Below, piece by piece: positions 43,753 through 53,833 of a stretch of 64,000 bases of DNA; positions within the stretch are counted from its first letter, which is position 1; each line of letters starts with the position of its first letter. Both the position numbers and the translations under genes were made by a program. Under the pieces are notes generated by a model. The model was given only the letters and a program-made list of their open reading frames with translations, searched no databases and was not told where the DNA came from. This DNA is from Pseudomonadota bacterium (GTDB lineage Bacteria > Pseudomonadota > Gammaproteobacteria > Steroidobacterales > JBCBZW01): NCBI GenBank assembly GCA_039815145.1, contig JBCBZW010000001.1, positions 1-64,000 on the forward strand. Direction: 5' to 3'.

Positions 43753-44691
43753 TCAGTCGACGTAGAGGGAGCTGACGGATTCCTCATCGGAGATCCGCCG
43801 CATGGACTCACCCAGGAGTCCCGCCACGCTGAGCTGACGGATGCGCGGACAGGCCCGCGCGTGCTCGTCGAGGGGGATGGTGTCGGTCACCACCAGCTCG
43901 TCGAGCTCGGAATTCGCAATGCGCTCCACGGCCGGCCCGGACAGCACCGGGTGCGTCACGTAGGCCACCACGGCAGCGGCGCCGCTGTCCTTCAACTTGG
44001 CCGCGCCCTGGCACAGCGTGCCGGCCGTATCGATGAGGTCGTCGACGAGCACGCAGGACTTGCCTTCCACCTCACCGATGATGTTCATCACCTGCGCCTC
44101 GTTGGCGCGCGGGCGGCGCTTGTCGATGATCGCAAGGTCTGCATCGTCGAGGCGCTTGGCGAGGGCGCGCGCGCGAACCACACCGCCCACGTCCGGCGAC
44201 ACCACCACGATGTCCTGCATCTTCTGCTTCCACATGTCGCCGAGGAGCACCGGCGAGGCGTAGACGTTGTCCACGGGGATGTCGAAGAAGCCCTGAATTT
44301 GGTCCGCGTGCAAATCGATGGTCAGCACCCGGTCGATGCCCGCGGTGGTGATCATGTTGGCCACCAGCTTGGCCGTGATCGCCACGCGCTGGGCGCGGGG
44401 GCGACGGTCCTGGCGGGCGTACCCGAAGTAGGGCACCACCGCCGTGATGCGCTCCGCCGAGGCGCGCCGGCAGGCGTCGGCCATCGTGAGGAGTTCCATC
44501 AGGTTGTCGTTGGTCGGCGGGCAGGTGGACTGAACGATGAAGGCGTCGCGACCGCGCACGTTCTCCATGACCTCCACGGCCACCTCACCATCGCTGAACT
44601 TGCCGACCGAGCACTTGCTCAACGGCAGGCCGAGGTAGCGAGCAATGCTAGCGGCGAGCTCCGGGGTGGCATTGCCGGCAAACACCGACAT
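43753..44691 (-). CDS. prs: Ribose-phosphate pyrophosphokinase (PRPP synthase)
   Basis: 312 residues. It makes PRPP from ribose 5-phosphate and ATP for nucleotide, histidine and tryptophan synthesis. It has [16 protein letters not shown], the ATP-site [12 protein letters not shown], the catalytic flexible loop with [14 protein letters not shown], and the PRPP-binding [15 protein letters not shown]. The ATG at 44689-44691 gives the standard [13 protein letters not shown] start. It follows tRNA-Gln, which lies 76 bases upstream. Confidence 0.97.
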   Translation of the reverse strand: MSVFAGNATPELAASIARYLGLPLSKCSVGKFSDGEVAVEVMENVRGRDAFIVQSTCPPTNDNLMELLTMADACRRASAERITAVVPYFGYARQDRRPRAQRVAITAKLVANMITTAGIDRVLTIDLHADQIQGFFDIPVDNVYASPVLLGDMWKQKMQDIVVVSPDVGGVVRARALAKRLDDADLAIIDKRRPRANEAQVMNIIGEVEGKSCVLVDDLIDTAGTLCQGAAKLKDSGAAAVVAYVTHPVLSGPAVERIANSELDELVVTDTIPLDEHARACPRIRQLSVAGLLGESMRRISDEESVSSLYVD

Positions 44692-44767
44692 GGCCCGTTC
44701 GGATTGGGGTTCCTTGAGCGGCAGCACGGTGTTGATCTCGACGGCCCTTGCGCGACGGTGCGGTAGA

Positions 44768-44842
44768 TGGCTGGGGCGGTAGGATTCGAACCTACGCATG
44801 GCGGGACCAAAACCCGCTGCCTTACCACTTGGCTACGCCCCA
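44768..44842 (-). tRNA. tRNA-Gln (TTG)
   Basis: 75-nt minus-strand gene with CCA encoded (44768-44770). The acceptor stem TGGGGCG/CGCCCCA pairs fully and starts with the U-A pair typical of tRNA-Gln. The anticodon loop TTTTGGT carries TTG. The T arm is TAGGTTCGAATCCTA. It lies directly upstream of prs, as in many gammaproteobacteria. Confidence 0.95.
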
Positions 44843-45021
44843 AATACATACACCCGGAGCCGCCGATAAGCGTGCGGATCGTGGACCGCATCGCCCATGG
44901 GCTAGGCCCGGGAAACCCGCGATTTTCCGAGGGTTGGCGAGGGGTGTCAACGCGGGGGCGGCGCAACCGTGCAACAGGTCGTGACCCAGCCCCGCCCAGA
45001 TACGCGTGAGAAGCCGGGCTG

Positions 45022-45765
45022 CTACAGCGCCGTGGCCGCCACGACGGGTTCCAGGTTCCAGCGATCGACGGCTAGGCGGATACGCACACCGCGCCCCGTG
45101 ATACGCAACTTGGTCGGCAGGTAGCTGTCGTCAATGCGCTGAAAACGTTCATATTCCACGGTCCAGCCGCCCTGGCTGAGGCGGCTCGGCTGCCCCCGCG
45201 CGTCGAGCAGTTCGCGGTAGTCGGGGGTTGCCGGGTCCGGCAGGCCGAGCATCCAGTAGCGCAGGCTGTGCACCGGCAGGGACCAGCCGAAGGCACGCTC
45301 GAACTCGGGCGCGGGATCTTCAGCGATGAAGGAATCCCCGGATGACATCTCCACCTCGACGATCTCATCGTCACCGCTGACGCGAAAGCCGCCGAGCCCC
45401 AAGGGCGCGCGGAAGCGTAGATCTAGATCGTCATCCACCTGCTCCCAGAAGATGGAGCCGTTGAAGCTGTCCGCTTCCGTGGAGAGGGCAACCCTGCCCT
45501 GCAGCGACCACGCGTCGAGGTCGCGCAACCGTTCCAGTTGCTCGTATCTGGCCACTTCCGGTGTAACCCCCTGCGGTAATGAAGGGGTCGTCGCGCACCC
45601 ATGCAATCCCCCGGCGGTGGCGACGACCCACCCCCCGAGTGATAGCAGCATTCGGCGGCGAGGGGAATGCGGCGTTCGGGAACGACGGCAAGGGTTGCGA
45701 ACGGGCGCTACCGAGCAACGAACGGGCGCGAAATCGCAAAGCTCGACGCCTTGTGACGCGCCCAT
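45022..45765 (-). CDS. lolB: Outer-membrane lipoprotein receptor LolB
   Basis: Accepts lipoproteins from periplasmic LolA and inserts them in the outer membrane. The mature part has LDAWSLQGRVALSTEADSFN, FWEQVDDDLDLRFRAPLGLG and SLRYWMLGLPDPAT, the LolB pattern, and ends LAVDRWNLEP. The lipobox is LHGC. Start choice: the ATG at 45763-45765 overlaps the upstream stop as TGATG and gives an arginine-rich n-region, 247 residues in all. The ATG at 45649-45651 gives 209 residues, nearer the family length, but a signal peptide without positive charge. ispE, which usually follows lolB, is not here: 179 bases of non-coding sequence lead to tRNA-Gln. Confidence 0.9.
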   Translation of the reverse strand: MGASQGVELCDFAPVRCSVAPVRNPCRRSRTPHSPRRRMLLSLGGWVVATAGGLHGCATTPSLPQGVTPEVARYEQLERLRDLDAWSLQGRVALSTEADSFNGSIFWEQVDDDLDLRFRAPLGLGGFRVSGDDEIVEVEMSSGDSFIAEDPAPEFERAFGWSLPVHSLRYWMLGLPDPATPDYRELLDARGQPSRLSQGGWTVEYERFQRIDDSYLPTKLRITGRGVRIRLAVDRWNLEPVVAATAL

Positions 45766-47504
45766 CAGTCGGCGAAGCGCGCCATGACGGCGCTCAAATC
45801 TTGATCGCCGGGGAAGCTGTCCAGGGCTGCGCGCCACACGCGCTGCGCATCCTCGCGGCGCCCAGAGATCCACAGCACCTCACCAAGATGTGCCGCAATC
45901 TCAGGGTCCGGCAGCAGCGCATAGGCGCGTTCCAGGTGCCCGATCGCGCGCCCCAGGCGGCCGCGTCGGTACTCGACCCAGCCGAGGCTGTCGATGATGG
46001 CCGGATTCTCGGGATCCAGGCTGAGGGCCTTTTGGATGAAGCGCAGCGCCTCGCGGTGGCGGTCCGTGCGATCGGCGAGCGTGTAGCCGAGGGCGTTCAG
46101 GGCGTTGGCGTCTTCGGGGTAGTCCTCGACCAGCGCTTCCAGCGCGGTAACCGCCTCACTGACGCGGTCGAGTTCCAGCAGCAGGAACGCCCGCTCGTAG
46201 CGAAACCCCTGCTCCTGCGGCCAACGCGCGATGGCCTGCTCGTAGGTGGCCAGCGCCTGCGCCTGGCGCCCGGCGCGGCGCATGACGGCGGCGCTCGCCT
46301 CCACGGCGTCGATGGCGTGCTGCGGCTCGGTCTGCGCCAGCAGGTCGAGGCCGTCGATGGCCTCGTCCACGCGGCCCTGCTCGCCGAGGAGCGCGGCCAC
46401 CCGGACCTGCGCCGGGAGCAGGTACTCCCCACCGGTGACCTGTTGATAGAAATGCAGGGCGCCCGTGCGATTGCCGGCCAAATCCTCGGTGCGCCCCAGG
46501 AAGTACAAGGCAGCGACCTGTTGCCCGGTGCCGAGCAGGCGTCGGAAGTAGGCCCGGGCATCGTCGTAGCGTCCCTGGCGCTGCGCCAGCAGACCGGCCT
46601 GCCGGGAGGCTGCGGCCATGTTCGGGTACTCCTCCACCAGCTCGGCGAGCATGGCCTCGGCTTTGCTGTCGCGGCCGGCGGAGATCAGCAGCATCGCGTG
46701 GCGCAGGCGGTAGTCAGGCCCCGCGTCGGCGAGCGTGGCCGCCGTGGAGGCCACATCCAGCGCCTCATCGATCTCCCGCAGCTCCAGCAGTACGGTGGCG
46801 AGCAGCGTATGGGCCCGCAACCACTCCGGGTCGAGGCGCACGGCCTCGCGGGCGGGCGCCAGGGCCCGCTCCGGCAGCTCAGCGCGCAGGTAGAGCGTGG
46901 CCAGGCTGGCATGCGACTCGGGCATCTGCGGGTAGCGGCTCTCGATCTCCTCCATCAGGGGCAGCGCCGTGTCCCAGGCACCCTCGGCATTCAGGAGCGC
47001 GGCGGCCATGGAGATGCCATCGCCGAGCCAGCCCTCGCGCTCAGCATCGCCGAGCAGGCGATCGAGCAGGGCCCGCGCCTGCGTGCGGTTGCCACGGCGC
47101 ACCTCGAGAGCGGTGAGCATGCTGCGCGAGCCCGCCGCCGTCGGAGCGAGGGCGTACCAGCGCCGGGCGCTGGCGTGGGCGTCTTCCCACAGGCCATGGT
47201 CGAAGGCGACGCGGGCCGCGCGCTCCGCCGTCTGCGGGTCGTTGCTGAGCTCTGCGGCTTTTCGATATTCCGACGCACTTACGCCCCATTCGCCCCGAGA
47301 CAGGGCAATCTCCCCCATCAGCACGTGGTAACTGGCCTCACCACTGGCGCTGACGAAGGGGAGCTGACCGTCGTAGGGCACCTCCGCCTCGGTCCGATCC
47401 GCGGATTGCTGCATCGCGCAACCCATAGGGATCAGGAAGGCGGCGAGTACCCAAAGCGGGTGCCGCGACAACAGGGACGGGAGCTTAGGAGTGTCGTTAC
47501 GCAT
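45765..47504 (-). CDS. Tetratricopeptide-repeat lipoprotein
   Basis: 579 residues from the ATG at 47502-47504. The signal peptide (LWVLAAFLIPMGC) carries lipobox IPMGC with lipidated Cys at about 29. The rest is almost wholly TPR-like helical pairs (for example ALGYTLADRTDRHREALRFIQKALSLDPENPAIIDSLGWVEYRRGRLG), about 14 units. This is the large TPR protein commonly encoded just before lolB in gammaproteobacteria. It is periplasm-facing and probably a scaffold for envelope assembly, which is inference. Its stop overlaps the lolB start; it diverges from hemA. Confidence 0.9.
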   Translation of the reverse strand: MRNDTPKLPSLLSRHPLWVLAAFLIPMGCAMQQSADRTEAEVPYDGQLPFVSASGEASYHVLMGEIALSRGEWGVSASEYRKAAELSNDPQTAERAARVAFDHGLWEDAHASARRWYALAPTAAGSRSMLTALEVRRGNRTQARALLDRLLGDAEREGWLGDGISMAAALLNAEGAWDTALPLMEEIESRYPQMPESHASLATLYLRAELPERALAPAREAVRLDPEWLRAHTLLATVLLELREIDEALDVASTAATLADAGPDYRLRHAMLLISAGRDSKAEAMLAELVEEYPNMAAASRQAGLLAQRQGRYDDARAYFRRLLGTGQQVAALYFLGRTEDLAGNRTGALHFYQQVTGGEYLLPAQVRVAALLGEQGRVDEAIDGLDLLAQTEPQHAIDAVEASAAVMRRAGRQAQALATYEQAIARWPQEQGFRYERAFLLLELDRVSEAVTALEALVEDYPEDANALNALGYTLADRTDRHREALRFIQKALSLDPENPAIIDSLGWVEYRRGRLGRAIGHLERAYALLPDPEIAAHLGEVLWISGRREDAQRVWRAALDSFPGDQDLSAVMARFAD

Positions 47505-47622
47505 GGACGGGCGACATGACAAAGGCACCTGACAGTGGCCGAGACATCTTGTGTTGACAGCCAGAACCTCGGAAAATCCCAAAGTAGGTCACCGTCGGCA
47601 TTTTGGGCCGGATAGCAATCGC

Positions 47623-48879
47623 ATGTCGCTTTACGTTCTTGGGTTGAATCACCACACCGCGCCCCTCGCCGTGCGCGAGCGCGTGAGCTTCGACCCCGCT
47701 GGAATTCCGGACGCGCTGCGCTCGCTGGTCAGCTTGCCCGACGTGCAGGAGGGGATGATCGTCTCCACCTGTAATCGTACCGAACTCTACGTGGTTGGCG
47801 CCGACGACGGCAGTACCCAGGCCAACGATTGGCTGCGCGAGACGCGCTCGCTCGGCGGCGACGCCGATCAGTCTCTGTTCACCAAGGCGCAGGGCGATGC
47901 GATCCGCCACGCCTTTCGCGTGGCCTGCGGCCTCGACTCCATGGTGCTCGGCGAACCGCAGATCCTCGGCCAGGTGAAGGACGCCTACCGCCTCGCGGGC
48001 GAGCACGGGGCCGTCGGGCCGGTGCTGAACCGCTTGTTCCAGCAAGCCTTCTCCGTGGCCAAGCAGGTGCGCAGCGATACCGGCATCGGCGCGTCGGCCG
48101 TGTCCGTGGCGTCCGCCTCGGTGAGCCTCGCGAGCAGCATCTTCTCCGATTTCTCGCGCCAGACGGCGCTGTTCGTGGGCGCGGGCCAGACCATCGAATT
48201 GGCCGCGCGACACCTGCGCAGCCGTGGCCTGCGCCGCATGATCTTCGCCAATCGCAGCGCCGAACGCGCCCGTCGCCTGGCGGATTCACTCTCCGCCTTC
48301 GCCATCCCCCTGTCGGACATCGGCGAGCACCTGGCAGAAGCCGACATGGTGATCTGCTCGACGGCGAGCCCGCAGCCGATCCTGGACGCGCCGCTGGTGC
48401 AGAAGGCCGTGAAGGCGCGCAAGCGTAAGCCCATCTTCATCGTCGACCTCGCGGTGCCGCGCGACGTCGCACCCGAGGTGGGTGAGTTGTCTGACATCTA
48501 CCTCTACACGGTGGACGACCTGGAAGAGGTGGTCCGCGACAACATGCGCCTGCGCGAGCAGGCGGCACGGGCGGCCGTCAAGATCGTGGACAACGAAGTC
48601 ACCCGCTTCGAGCGCAACCTGAAGCTGCTCGATGCGGTGCCGGTGATCCGCGAAGTGCGACACCAGGCGGGGGTCGTGAGCACCGAGGTGCAGGAGCACG
48701 CGCGGCGTATGCTCGCCGCCGGCCGTGATGCGGACGAGGTGCTGGCGTGGGTCACCACCACCCTCACCAACAAGCTGCTCCACGCCCCCACCACTCGAAT
48801 GCGGGTGGCCGGCGAAGACGGTGACGAGACCCTCCTCGCCACCTCACGCGAGCTGTTCGGCGTCTCCAAGCCGCAGTAG
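47623..48879 (+). CDS. hemA: Glutamyl-tRNA reductase
   Basis: 418 residues; first committed step of C5 tetrapyrrole synthesis, reducing Glu-tRNA to glutamate-1-semialdehyde with NADPH. The ATG at 47623 gives MSLYVLGLNHHTAPLAVRERV, the standard start. The catalytic Cys50 lies in VSTCNRTELYV. The NADPH domain has ALFVGAGQTIELAARHL and the C-terminal dimerisation domain is complete. It is followed after 54 bases by prfA. It could feed heme and, indirectly, biliverdin for the phytochrome. Confidence 0.97.
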   Translation: MSLYVLGLNHHTAPLAVRERVSFDPAGIPDALRSLVSLPDVQEGMIVSTCNRTELYVVGADDGSTQANDWLRETRSLGGDADQSLFTKAQGDAIRHAFRVACGLDSMVLGEPQILGQVKDAYRLAGEHGAVGPVLNRLFQQAFSVAKQVRSDTGIGASAVSVASASVSLASSIFSDFSRQTALFVGAGQTIELAARHLRSRGLRRMIFANRSAERARRLADSLSAFAIPLSDIGEHLAEADMVICSTASPQPILDAPLVQKAVKARKRKPIFIVDLAVPRDVAPEVGELSDIYLYTVDDLEEVVRDNMRLREQAARAAVKIVDNEVTRFERNLKLLDAVPVIREVRHQAGVVSTEVQEHARRMLAAGRDADEVLAWVTTTLTNKLLHAPTTRMRVAGEDGDETLLATSRELFGVSKPQ

Positions 48880-48933
48880 CTCAGCCGCCTTTTGCGCGGC
48901 TTCCCCTATCGTTACTTTTAAGCTAAGAGCCTT

Positions 48934-50025
48934 ATGCAGCAGGGCATTCTCAATCAGTTAGAAGCATTATGTGAACGCTTCGAAGAGGTGGGCGCCCTCC
49001 TCGGCGAAGCGGAGGTGATCGCCGACCAACCGCGCTTTCAGAAGCTGATGCGCGAGCACGGCAAGCTAGAACCCGTCACCCGCGACTTCTCCGCCTGGCG
49101 CGAGGCGCAAGAGGCGCTGAGCTCGGGCCAGGAGCTGGCCAAGGATTCGGACCCGGAGATGCGGGAGCTCGCCAACGAGGAAATCGCGAACGCCAAGGGC
49201 GACATCGAGCGGCTGGAACTCGCCCTGCGCACGCACCTGCTGCCGAGCGATCCGAACGATGACAAGAACATCTTCCTGGAGATTCGCGCGGGCACCGGCG
49301 GCGATGAAGCGGCGATCTTCGCTGGCGACCTTTTCCGCATGTACCAGCGCTACGCGGAGAAACACCGCTTCAACGTGGAGATCCTGAGCGAAGCCCACGG
49401 CGAGCACGGCGGCTACAAGGAGATCATCACCCGCGTGGAAGGCCAGGGCGCCTTCTCGAAGCTGAAGTTCGAGTCCGGCACCCACCGGGTGCAGCGCGTG
49501 CCTGCCACAGAAACCCAGGGGCGTATCCACACCTCCGCCTGCACCGTGGCGATCCTGCCCGAGGCGGACGATCTCGGTGAGATCACCATCAGCACCGATG
49601 AGCTGCGCATCGACACCTACCGCGCCTCGGGCGCTGGCGGTCAGCACGTGAACAAGACCGACTCGGCGGTGCGCATCACCCACCTGCCCACGGGCACGGT
49701 GGTCGAGTGTCAGGACGAGCGGTCGCAGCACAAGAACAAGGCGCGAGCCATGAGCCTGCTACAAGCTCGCCTGCAGGACGCGGCGCAGGAGAAGCAGGCC
49801 AGCGCCACAGCCGAGGAGCGACGGCTACAGGTGGGCTCCGGCGATCGCTCCGAGCGCATCCGCACCTACAACTACCCCCAGGGCCGGGTCACGGACCATC
49901 GCATCAACCTCACCCTGTATCGCTTGGAAGAGGTGGTCGGCGGCGGGCTCGATTTGGTGGTAGAGCCCCTCGTCAGTCAACATCAGGCGGACCTCATGGC
50001 CAGCTTAGCCAAGGAAGCGAACTGA
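48934..50025 (+). CDS. prfA: Peptide chain release factor 1
   Basis: 363 residues; terminates translation at UAA and UAG. The stop-codon-reading tripeptide PAT (PxT class) is in [10 protein letters not shown]. The catalytic GGQ is in [18 protein letters not shown]. The N-terminal helical domain is complete. The stop is followed after one base by the ATG of a cysteine synthase, not by prmC, which normally occupies this place. Confidence 0.97.
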   Translation: MQQGILNQLEALCERFEEVGALLGEAEVIADQPRFQKLMREHGKLEPVTRDFSAWREAQEALSSGQELAKDSDPEMRELANEEIANAKGDIERLELALRTHLLPSDPNDDKNIFLEIRAGTGGDEAAIFAGDLFRMYQRYAEKHRFNVEILSEAHGEHGGYKEIITRVEGQGAFSKLKFESGTHRVQRVPATETQGRIHTSACTVAILPEADDLGEITISTDELRIDTYRASGAGGQHVNKTDSAVRITHLPTGTVVECQDERSQHKNKARAMSLLQARLQDAAQEKQASATAEERRLQVGSGDRSERIRTYNYPQGRVTDHRINLTLYRLEEVVGGGLDLVVEPLVSQHQADLMASLAKEAN

Positions 50026-50026
50026 C

Positions 50027-51064
50027 ATGACACGGGCACCCTACCGCGACGTCTGCGACGCCATCGGCAACACGCCGCTGATCCGCCTCCAGCGCGCCAG
50101 CGAGCTCACCGGCTGCCACATCTACGGCAAGGCCGAGTGGATGAACCCTGGCGCCTCCGTGAAGGATCGCGCGGCGCTCGGCATCGTGCGCGACGCGGAG
50201 GCGCGCGGCCTGCTCGAGCCCGGCGGCACCATCGTCGAGGGCACGGCGGGCAACACGGGCATCGGCCTCGCCGTGGTGGCGAATGCCCTCGGCTATCGCG
50301 TGCGCATCGTCATGCCGAACACGCAGAGCGTCGAGAAGGTGCAGACCCTGCAGGCCTACGGCGCGGAGGTGATGTTGATTCCGGCGGTGCCGTTCAAGAA
50401 CCCGAACCACTTCGTGCATGTCTCCAAGCGCGAAGCCGAATCGCTGGCGCAGAGCGATCCGCGCGGTGCGTTCTGGGCCAATCAGTTCGACAACACCGCC
50501 AACCGGGAGATGCACGCAGCGACCACGGGACCTGAGATCTTCGAGCAGACCGACGGCAAGGTGGACGGCTTTATCTGTGCCGCAGGCACCGGCGGCACCC
50601 TCGGCGGCGTCGCCGCGGCCCTGCGCGCGCGCAAGCCCGAGGTAAAGATCGGCCTCGCCGATCCCACGGGCTCCGCCCTGTTCAACCACTACCGCCACGG
50701 CGAGCTCAAGGTGGAGGGCAGCTCCATCAGCGAGGGCATCGGTAACAGCCGCATCACCGCCAACCTGGAGGATGTGGAGATCGACGTGGCCTACCGCATC
50801 GGTGACGAGGAGTCGGTGCCGCTCGTGTTCGATCTGATGCGCGAAGAAGGGCTGCTGCTCGGGTCATCGAGTGGCGTGAACGTGGCCGGCGCCATCCGCC
50901 TCGGTCAGGCCCTGGGCCCCGGCAAGACCATCGTCACCATCCTCTGCGATACGGGCCTTCGCTACATGAAGCGCTTGTACAATCCCGACTGGCTGCGCGA
51001 GCGTGGCTTCGCCGTCCCCGACTGGCTGCTCCGCCAGGCCGAGTCCGTCACCCCATCCTCGTGA
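50027..51064 (+). CDS. Cysteine synthase (PLP-dependent, CysK/CysM family)
   Basis: 345 residues; forms cysteine from O-acetylserine and sulfide or a related sulfur donor. The PLP lysine is in MNPGASVKDRAAL, the substrate loop is EGTAGNTGIG, the phosphate-binding loop is GTGGTLGG and SSSGVN lies near the end. The C-terminal tail is longer than in typical CysK by about 20 residues. It starts one base after prfA and is therefore likely co-translated with it. A second fold-type-II enzyme of the family (CBS) lies at 59293-60699. CysK versus CysM cannot be settled by eye. Confidence 0.92.
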   Translation: MTRAPYRDVCDAIGNTPLIRLQRASELTGCHIYGKAEWMNPGASVKDRAALGIVRDAEARGLLEPGGTIVEGTAGNTGIGLAVVANALGYRVRIVMPNTQSVEKVQTLQAYGAEVMLIPAVPFKNPNHFVHVSKREAESLAQSDPRGAFWANQFDNTANREMHAATTGPEIFEQTDGKVDGFICAAGTGGTLGGVAAALRARKPEVKIGLADPTGSALFNHYRHGELKVEGSSISEGIGNSRITANLEDVEIDVAYRIGDEESVPLVFDLMREEGLLLGSSSGVNVAGAIRLGQALGPGKTIVTILCDTGLRYMKRLYNPDWLRERGFAVPDWLLRQAESVTPSS

Positions 51065-51140
51065 GCCGGGCCGGCCGGCCGTACTGCAAGGGCCCAGGCT
51101 TGCCGACTCCGCTCCCACTGCCCCCATCATCGACGAAGCG

Positions 51141-53381
51141 ATGAGACCGATGACGCTCGCGCTGAGATGCGCTCCACTCGCCATCCTCGGGTGCCTGGCC
51201 CTAACCGCGGCTGGCCAACCCCACCTCAGCAATACCGACCCCGCGCCCACGCCGCAGGAGACCGCTGCCCCCATGTCCGAAGACGCCAAGCCAACGCCCA
51301 CCCCGCCGATCGCCACCGAACAACCCTACGAGCTGCTCGCCCACGGCGAGACGCGCGTCGACCCCTACTACTGGCTGCGGGACGACGAGCGCAGCAATCC
51401 CCAGGTGCTCGACTACCTGCGCGCAGAAAACGCCTACACGCAGGCGAGTCTTGCGCCGCACGGGGCGTTACGCGATGCGCTGTACGAGGATCTGGTGTCG
51501 CGTCTGAAACCTGACGATACCTCCGTACCGGTCTTCGACGCCGGATACTGGTACTACGCACGCTACGAGGCAGGCAAGGAATACGCAGTGCACGCACGAC
51601 GCAAGGGCACGATGGAGTCGCCGGAAGAGATTCTGCTGGATGAGAACGTCGAGGCCGCCAACCATGAGTTCTATGAGGTAGGCGCGATCGCCGTCAGCGA
51701 CGACGGTCGCCTACTCGCCTACACCCAGGACACGCGTGCCCGCGGCGAGTACGACCTGCACGTACGCGAGATCGCCTCAGGCAAGTCCGTGCTGGTGCCG
51801 CGGATCGAGCAACTGGAAGCGGACCTCGCCTGGGCGGCGGACAATCAAACCCTCTTCTTCGTGCGGCGCGAAGAGGAGACCCTGCGCCCCCATCGGGTGT
51901 TTCGTATTCGCCTCGATCAACCCTTCACCCCGCCCGCTCTCGTGTATGAGGAGCCGGACAGCACCTTTTATCTGACCATCGGGCGCACCCGCGATGAGCG
52001 TTACCTGCAGATCGACCTGACGAGCACGCTGACCACCGAGGTGCGCCTGCTCGACGCCCAGATTCCCGACGGCACCCCGATCCCCCTGATCCCGCGGGAG
52101 GCGGGCCACGAGTACGGGGTGGAGACCGCTGGCGACGCCGTGTACCTGCTCTCGAACTGGGACGCGCCGAACTTCCGCCTCTACCGTACGGACGTGGCGA
52201 GCGCCGATAAACGCGAGAACTGGGAGCTGCTGGTGCCCGAGCGCGAGCACGTCTTACTCGCGGACTTCGCCGTCTTCGATCAGGCGCTCGTACTGGAGGA
52301 AACCGAATCGGGTATCGGCCGGATACGCGTACTTCCGCGCGGGGAAGACGATACGCCGAGCCTCGACACGGGCTACCTGATCGACGCCAGCGAACCCGCC
52401 TACGTGGCGAGCATCGACGACAACCCCGACCCGTCCAGCCCCTCCCTGCGCTACAGCTACTCCTCCCTGGCCACCCCCGACACGGTCTTCGAACTGGACT
52501 TTGCGAGCGGCGAGAAGCGTGCGCTGAAGCAGGACTTCGCAGGCCCCACCTTCGACCGCGAACGCTACGCCGTGGAACGCTTCGCGGTAGCCGCCCGCGA
52601 CGGTGCGGACGTGCCCGTCACGCTCCTGCGTCGTCGCGATCAGAAGGCGGACGGCAGCCACCCGCTCTACCTCACGGGCTACGGCGCCTACGGCATCGAT
52701 TCAGAACCGGACTTCGCCCTGCGCATGCTGCCCCTGGTCGATCGCGGGTTCATCTTCGCCATCGCCCACATCCGAGGTGGCCAGGAGCTGGGGCGCGCCT
52801 GGTACGAGCACGGCCGCAAGCAGCACAAGAAGAACACCTTCACGGACTTCATCGACGTGGCGCAGGCGCTGGTGGAGACCGGTTGGTCGGCACCCGACGG
52901 GCTGGTCGGCAGCGGCCGAAGCGCCGGGGGTTTGTTGATCGGTGCGGTGGCCAACATGGCCCCGGAGCGCTTCCGCGCCCTGATCGCAGGCGTACCGTTC
53001 GTGGACGTGCTCACCACTATGCTGGATGAGTCGATCCCCCTCACCACCTTCGAATACGACGAGTGGGGCAACCCGAACGAGGCGGAAGACTACGCGTACA
53101 TGCGCCAGTACTCCCCTTACGACCGGGTGAGCGCGCAGGACTATCCCGCGATGCTGGTGACCTCAGGTTTGCAGGACCCGGCCGTGCAGTACTGGGAGCC
53201 GGCCAAGTGGGTGGCCCGCCTGCGCACGGTGAAGACCGACGCGCAGCCCCTGCTCCTGTACACGGACATGGAGGCAGGACATAGCGGCTCGGCGGCGCGC
53301 TATCAGCGCCTGCGCGATTACGCGCTCGAGTACGCGTTTCTGGTCGGTGTGGTGGGCCTGGGATCGCCAGACCCGCAGTAG
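51141..53381 (+). CDS. Oligopeptidase B-like S9 serine peptidase with signal sequence
   Basis: 746 residues. Catalytic Ser in GSGRSAGGLLIG, Asp in GLQDPAVQYWEPAKW, His in DMEAGHSG; LTGYGAYGID and AHIRGGQELGR are the S9A oligopeptidase B pattern. An N-terminal propeller domain precedes the catalytic part. The start ATG at 51141 adds about 40 residues with a hydrophobic stretch (LAILGCLALTAAG) followed by a proline/threonine-rich linker, so this copy is probably exported or a lipoprotein, unlike the cytoplasmic E. coli PtrB. It cleaves short peptides, usually after basic residues. It follows the cysteine synthase gene by 76 bases. Confidence 0.92.
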   Translation: MRPMTLALRCAPLAILGCLALTAAGQPHLSNTDPAPTPQETAAPMSEDAKPTPTPPIATEQPYELLAHGETRVDPYYWLRDDERSNPQVLDYLRAENAYTQASLAPHGALRDALYEDLVSRLKPDDTSVPVFDAGYWYYARYEAGKEYAVHARRKGTMESPEEILLDENVEAANHEFYEVGAIAVSDDGRLLAYTQDTRARGEYDLHVREIASGKSVLVPRIEQLEADLAWAADNQTLFFVRREEETLRPHRVFRIRLDQPFTPPALVYEEPDSTFYLTIGRTRDERYLQIDLTSTLTTEVRLLDAQIPDGTPIPLIPREAGHEYGVETAGDAVYLLSNWDAPNFRLYRTDVASADKRENWELLVPEREHVLLADFAVFDQALVLEETESGIGRIRVLPRGEDDTPSLDTGYLIDASEPAYVASIDDNPDPSSPSLRYSYSSLATPDTVFELDFASGEKRALKQDFAGPTFDRERYAVERFAVAARDGADVPVTLLRRRDQKADGSHPLYLTGYGAYGIDSEPDFALRMLPLVDRGFIFAIAHIRGGQELGRAWYEHGRKQHKKNTFTDFIDVAQALVETGWSAPDGLVGSGRSAGGLLIGAVANMAPERFRALIAGVPFVDVLTTMLDESIPLTTFEYDEWGNPNEAEDYAYMRQYSPYDRVSAQDYPAMLVTSGLQDPAVQYWEPAKWVARLRTVKTDAQPLLLYTDMEAGHSGSAARYQRLRDYALEYAFLVGVVGLGSPDPQ

Positions 53382-53396
53382 TACCCCGCGCCCGGC

Positions 53397-53825
53397 TCAG
53401 GCGGCCTGCAGGTGGGCCTGCAGCAGGGAGACCAGATCGAGACCGTCCAGCTCCTCGAGCTTCAGGCGAGACTCCTGGGTCAGGCGGTTGAAGGAATGCA
53501 ACGCGTCGCTGTCGTGTCCTTCGTAGGCCATAGTCCACTCGCCGAAGTCACGGCGCGGCACGGGGCGAAAGCGCAGTACCGTCGTTTGCTCGTGGCGCTC
53601 GTCGCACTGTATCCGTTCGTAGGCATCCTGCACCACGTCCTGGCCGCCCTCCAGCACCTGCGCGAAGTAACGTCGGTTGCACAGCAGAGCGCCGGTGATC
53701 TCATCGCGCTGGTTGTTCTCTCGCGAGACCTTGAGGATCTCATCGATCTGCTCACGGTAGCTCTGCTCGTCGCCTTCGATGACGCTACGACTCACGTAGA
53801 CGAGCTGATAAAGGTCGGTAGCCAT
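53397..53825 (-). CDS. BLUF-domain blue-light photoreceptor
   Basis: 142 residues, a stand-alone BLUF protein binding FAD. The flavin-contacting Tyr10 (QLVYVSRS), the Asn of RENNQRDEITGALL and Gln56 (YFAQVLEGG) are in their conserved places. The C-terminal helix region has DFGEWTMAYEGH with the semi-conserved Trp and Met. After the domain come about 35 residues of helix as in short BLUF proteins. It lies 9 bases after the GGDEF-EAL gene on the same strand, so the two are co-transcribed and may interact, as several short BLUF proteins act on partner proteins. Confidence 0.92.
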   Translation of the reverse strand: MATDLYQLVYVSRSVIEGDEQSYREQIDEILKVSRENNQRDEITGALLCNRRYFAQVLEGGQDVVQDAYERIQCDERHEQTTVLRFRPVPRRDFGEWTMAYEGHDSDALHSFNRLTQESRLKLEELDGLDLVSLLQAHLQAA

Positions 53826-53833
53826 GGTGACTC

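Noticed and set aside
45579-47519. Long open frame (646 codons) antisense to the TPR lipoprotein
   Set aside because: Same reason: the minus-strand frame has TPR periodicity, a signal peptide and conserved synteny, while the plus-strand frame has no recognisable pattern.
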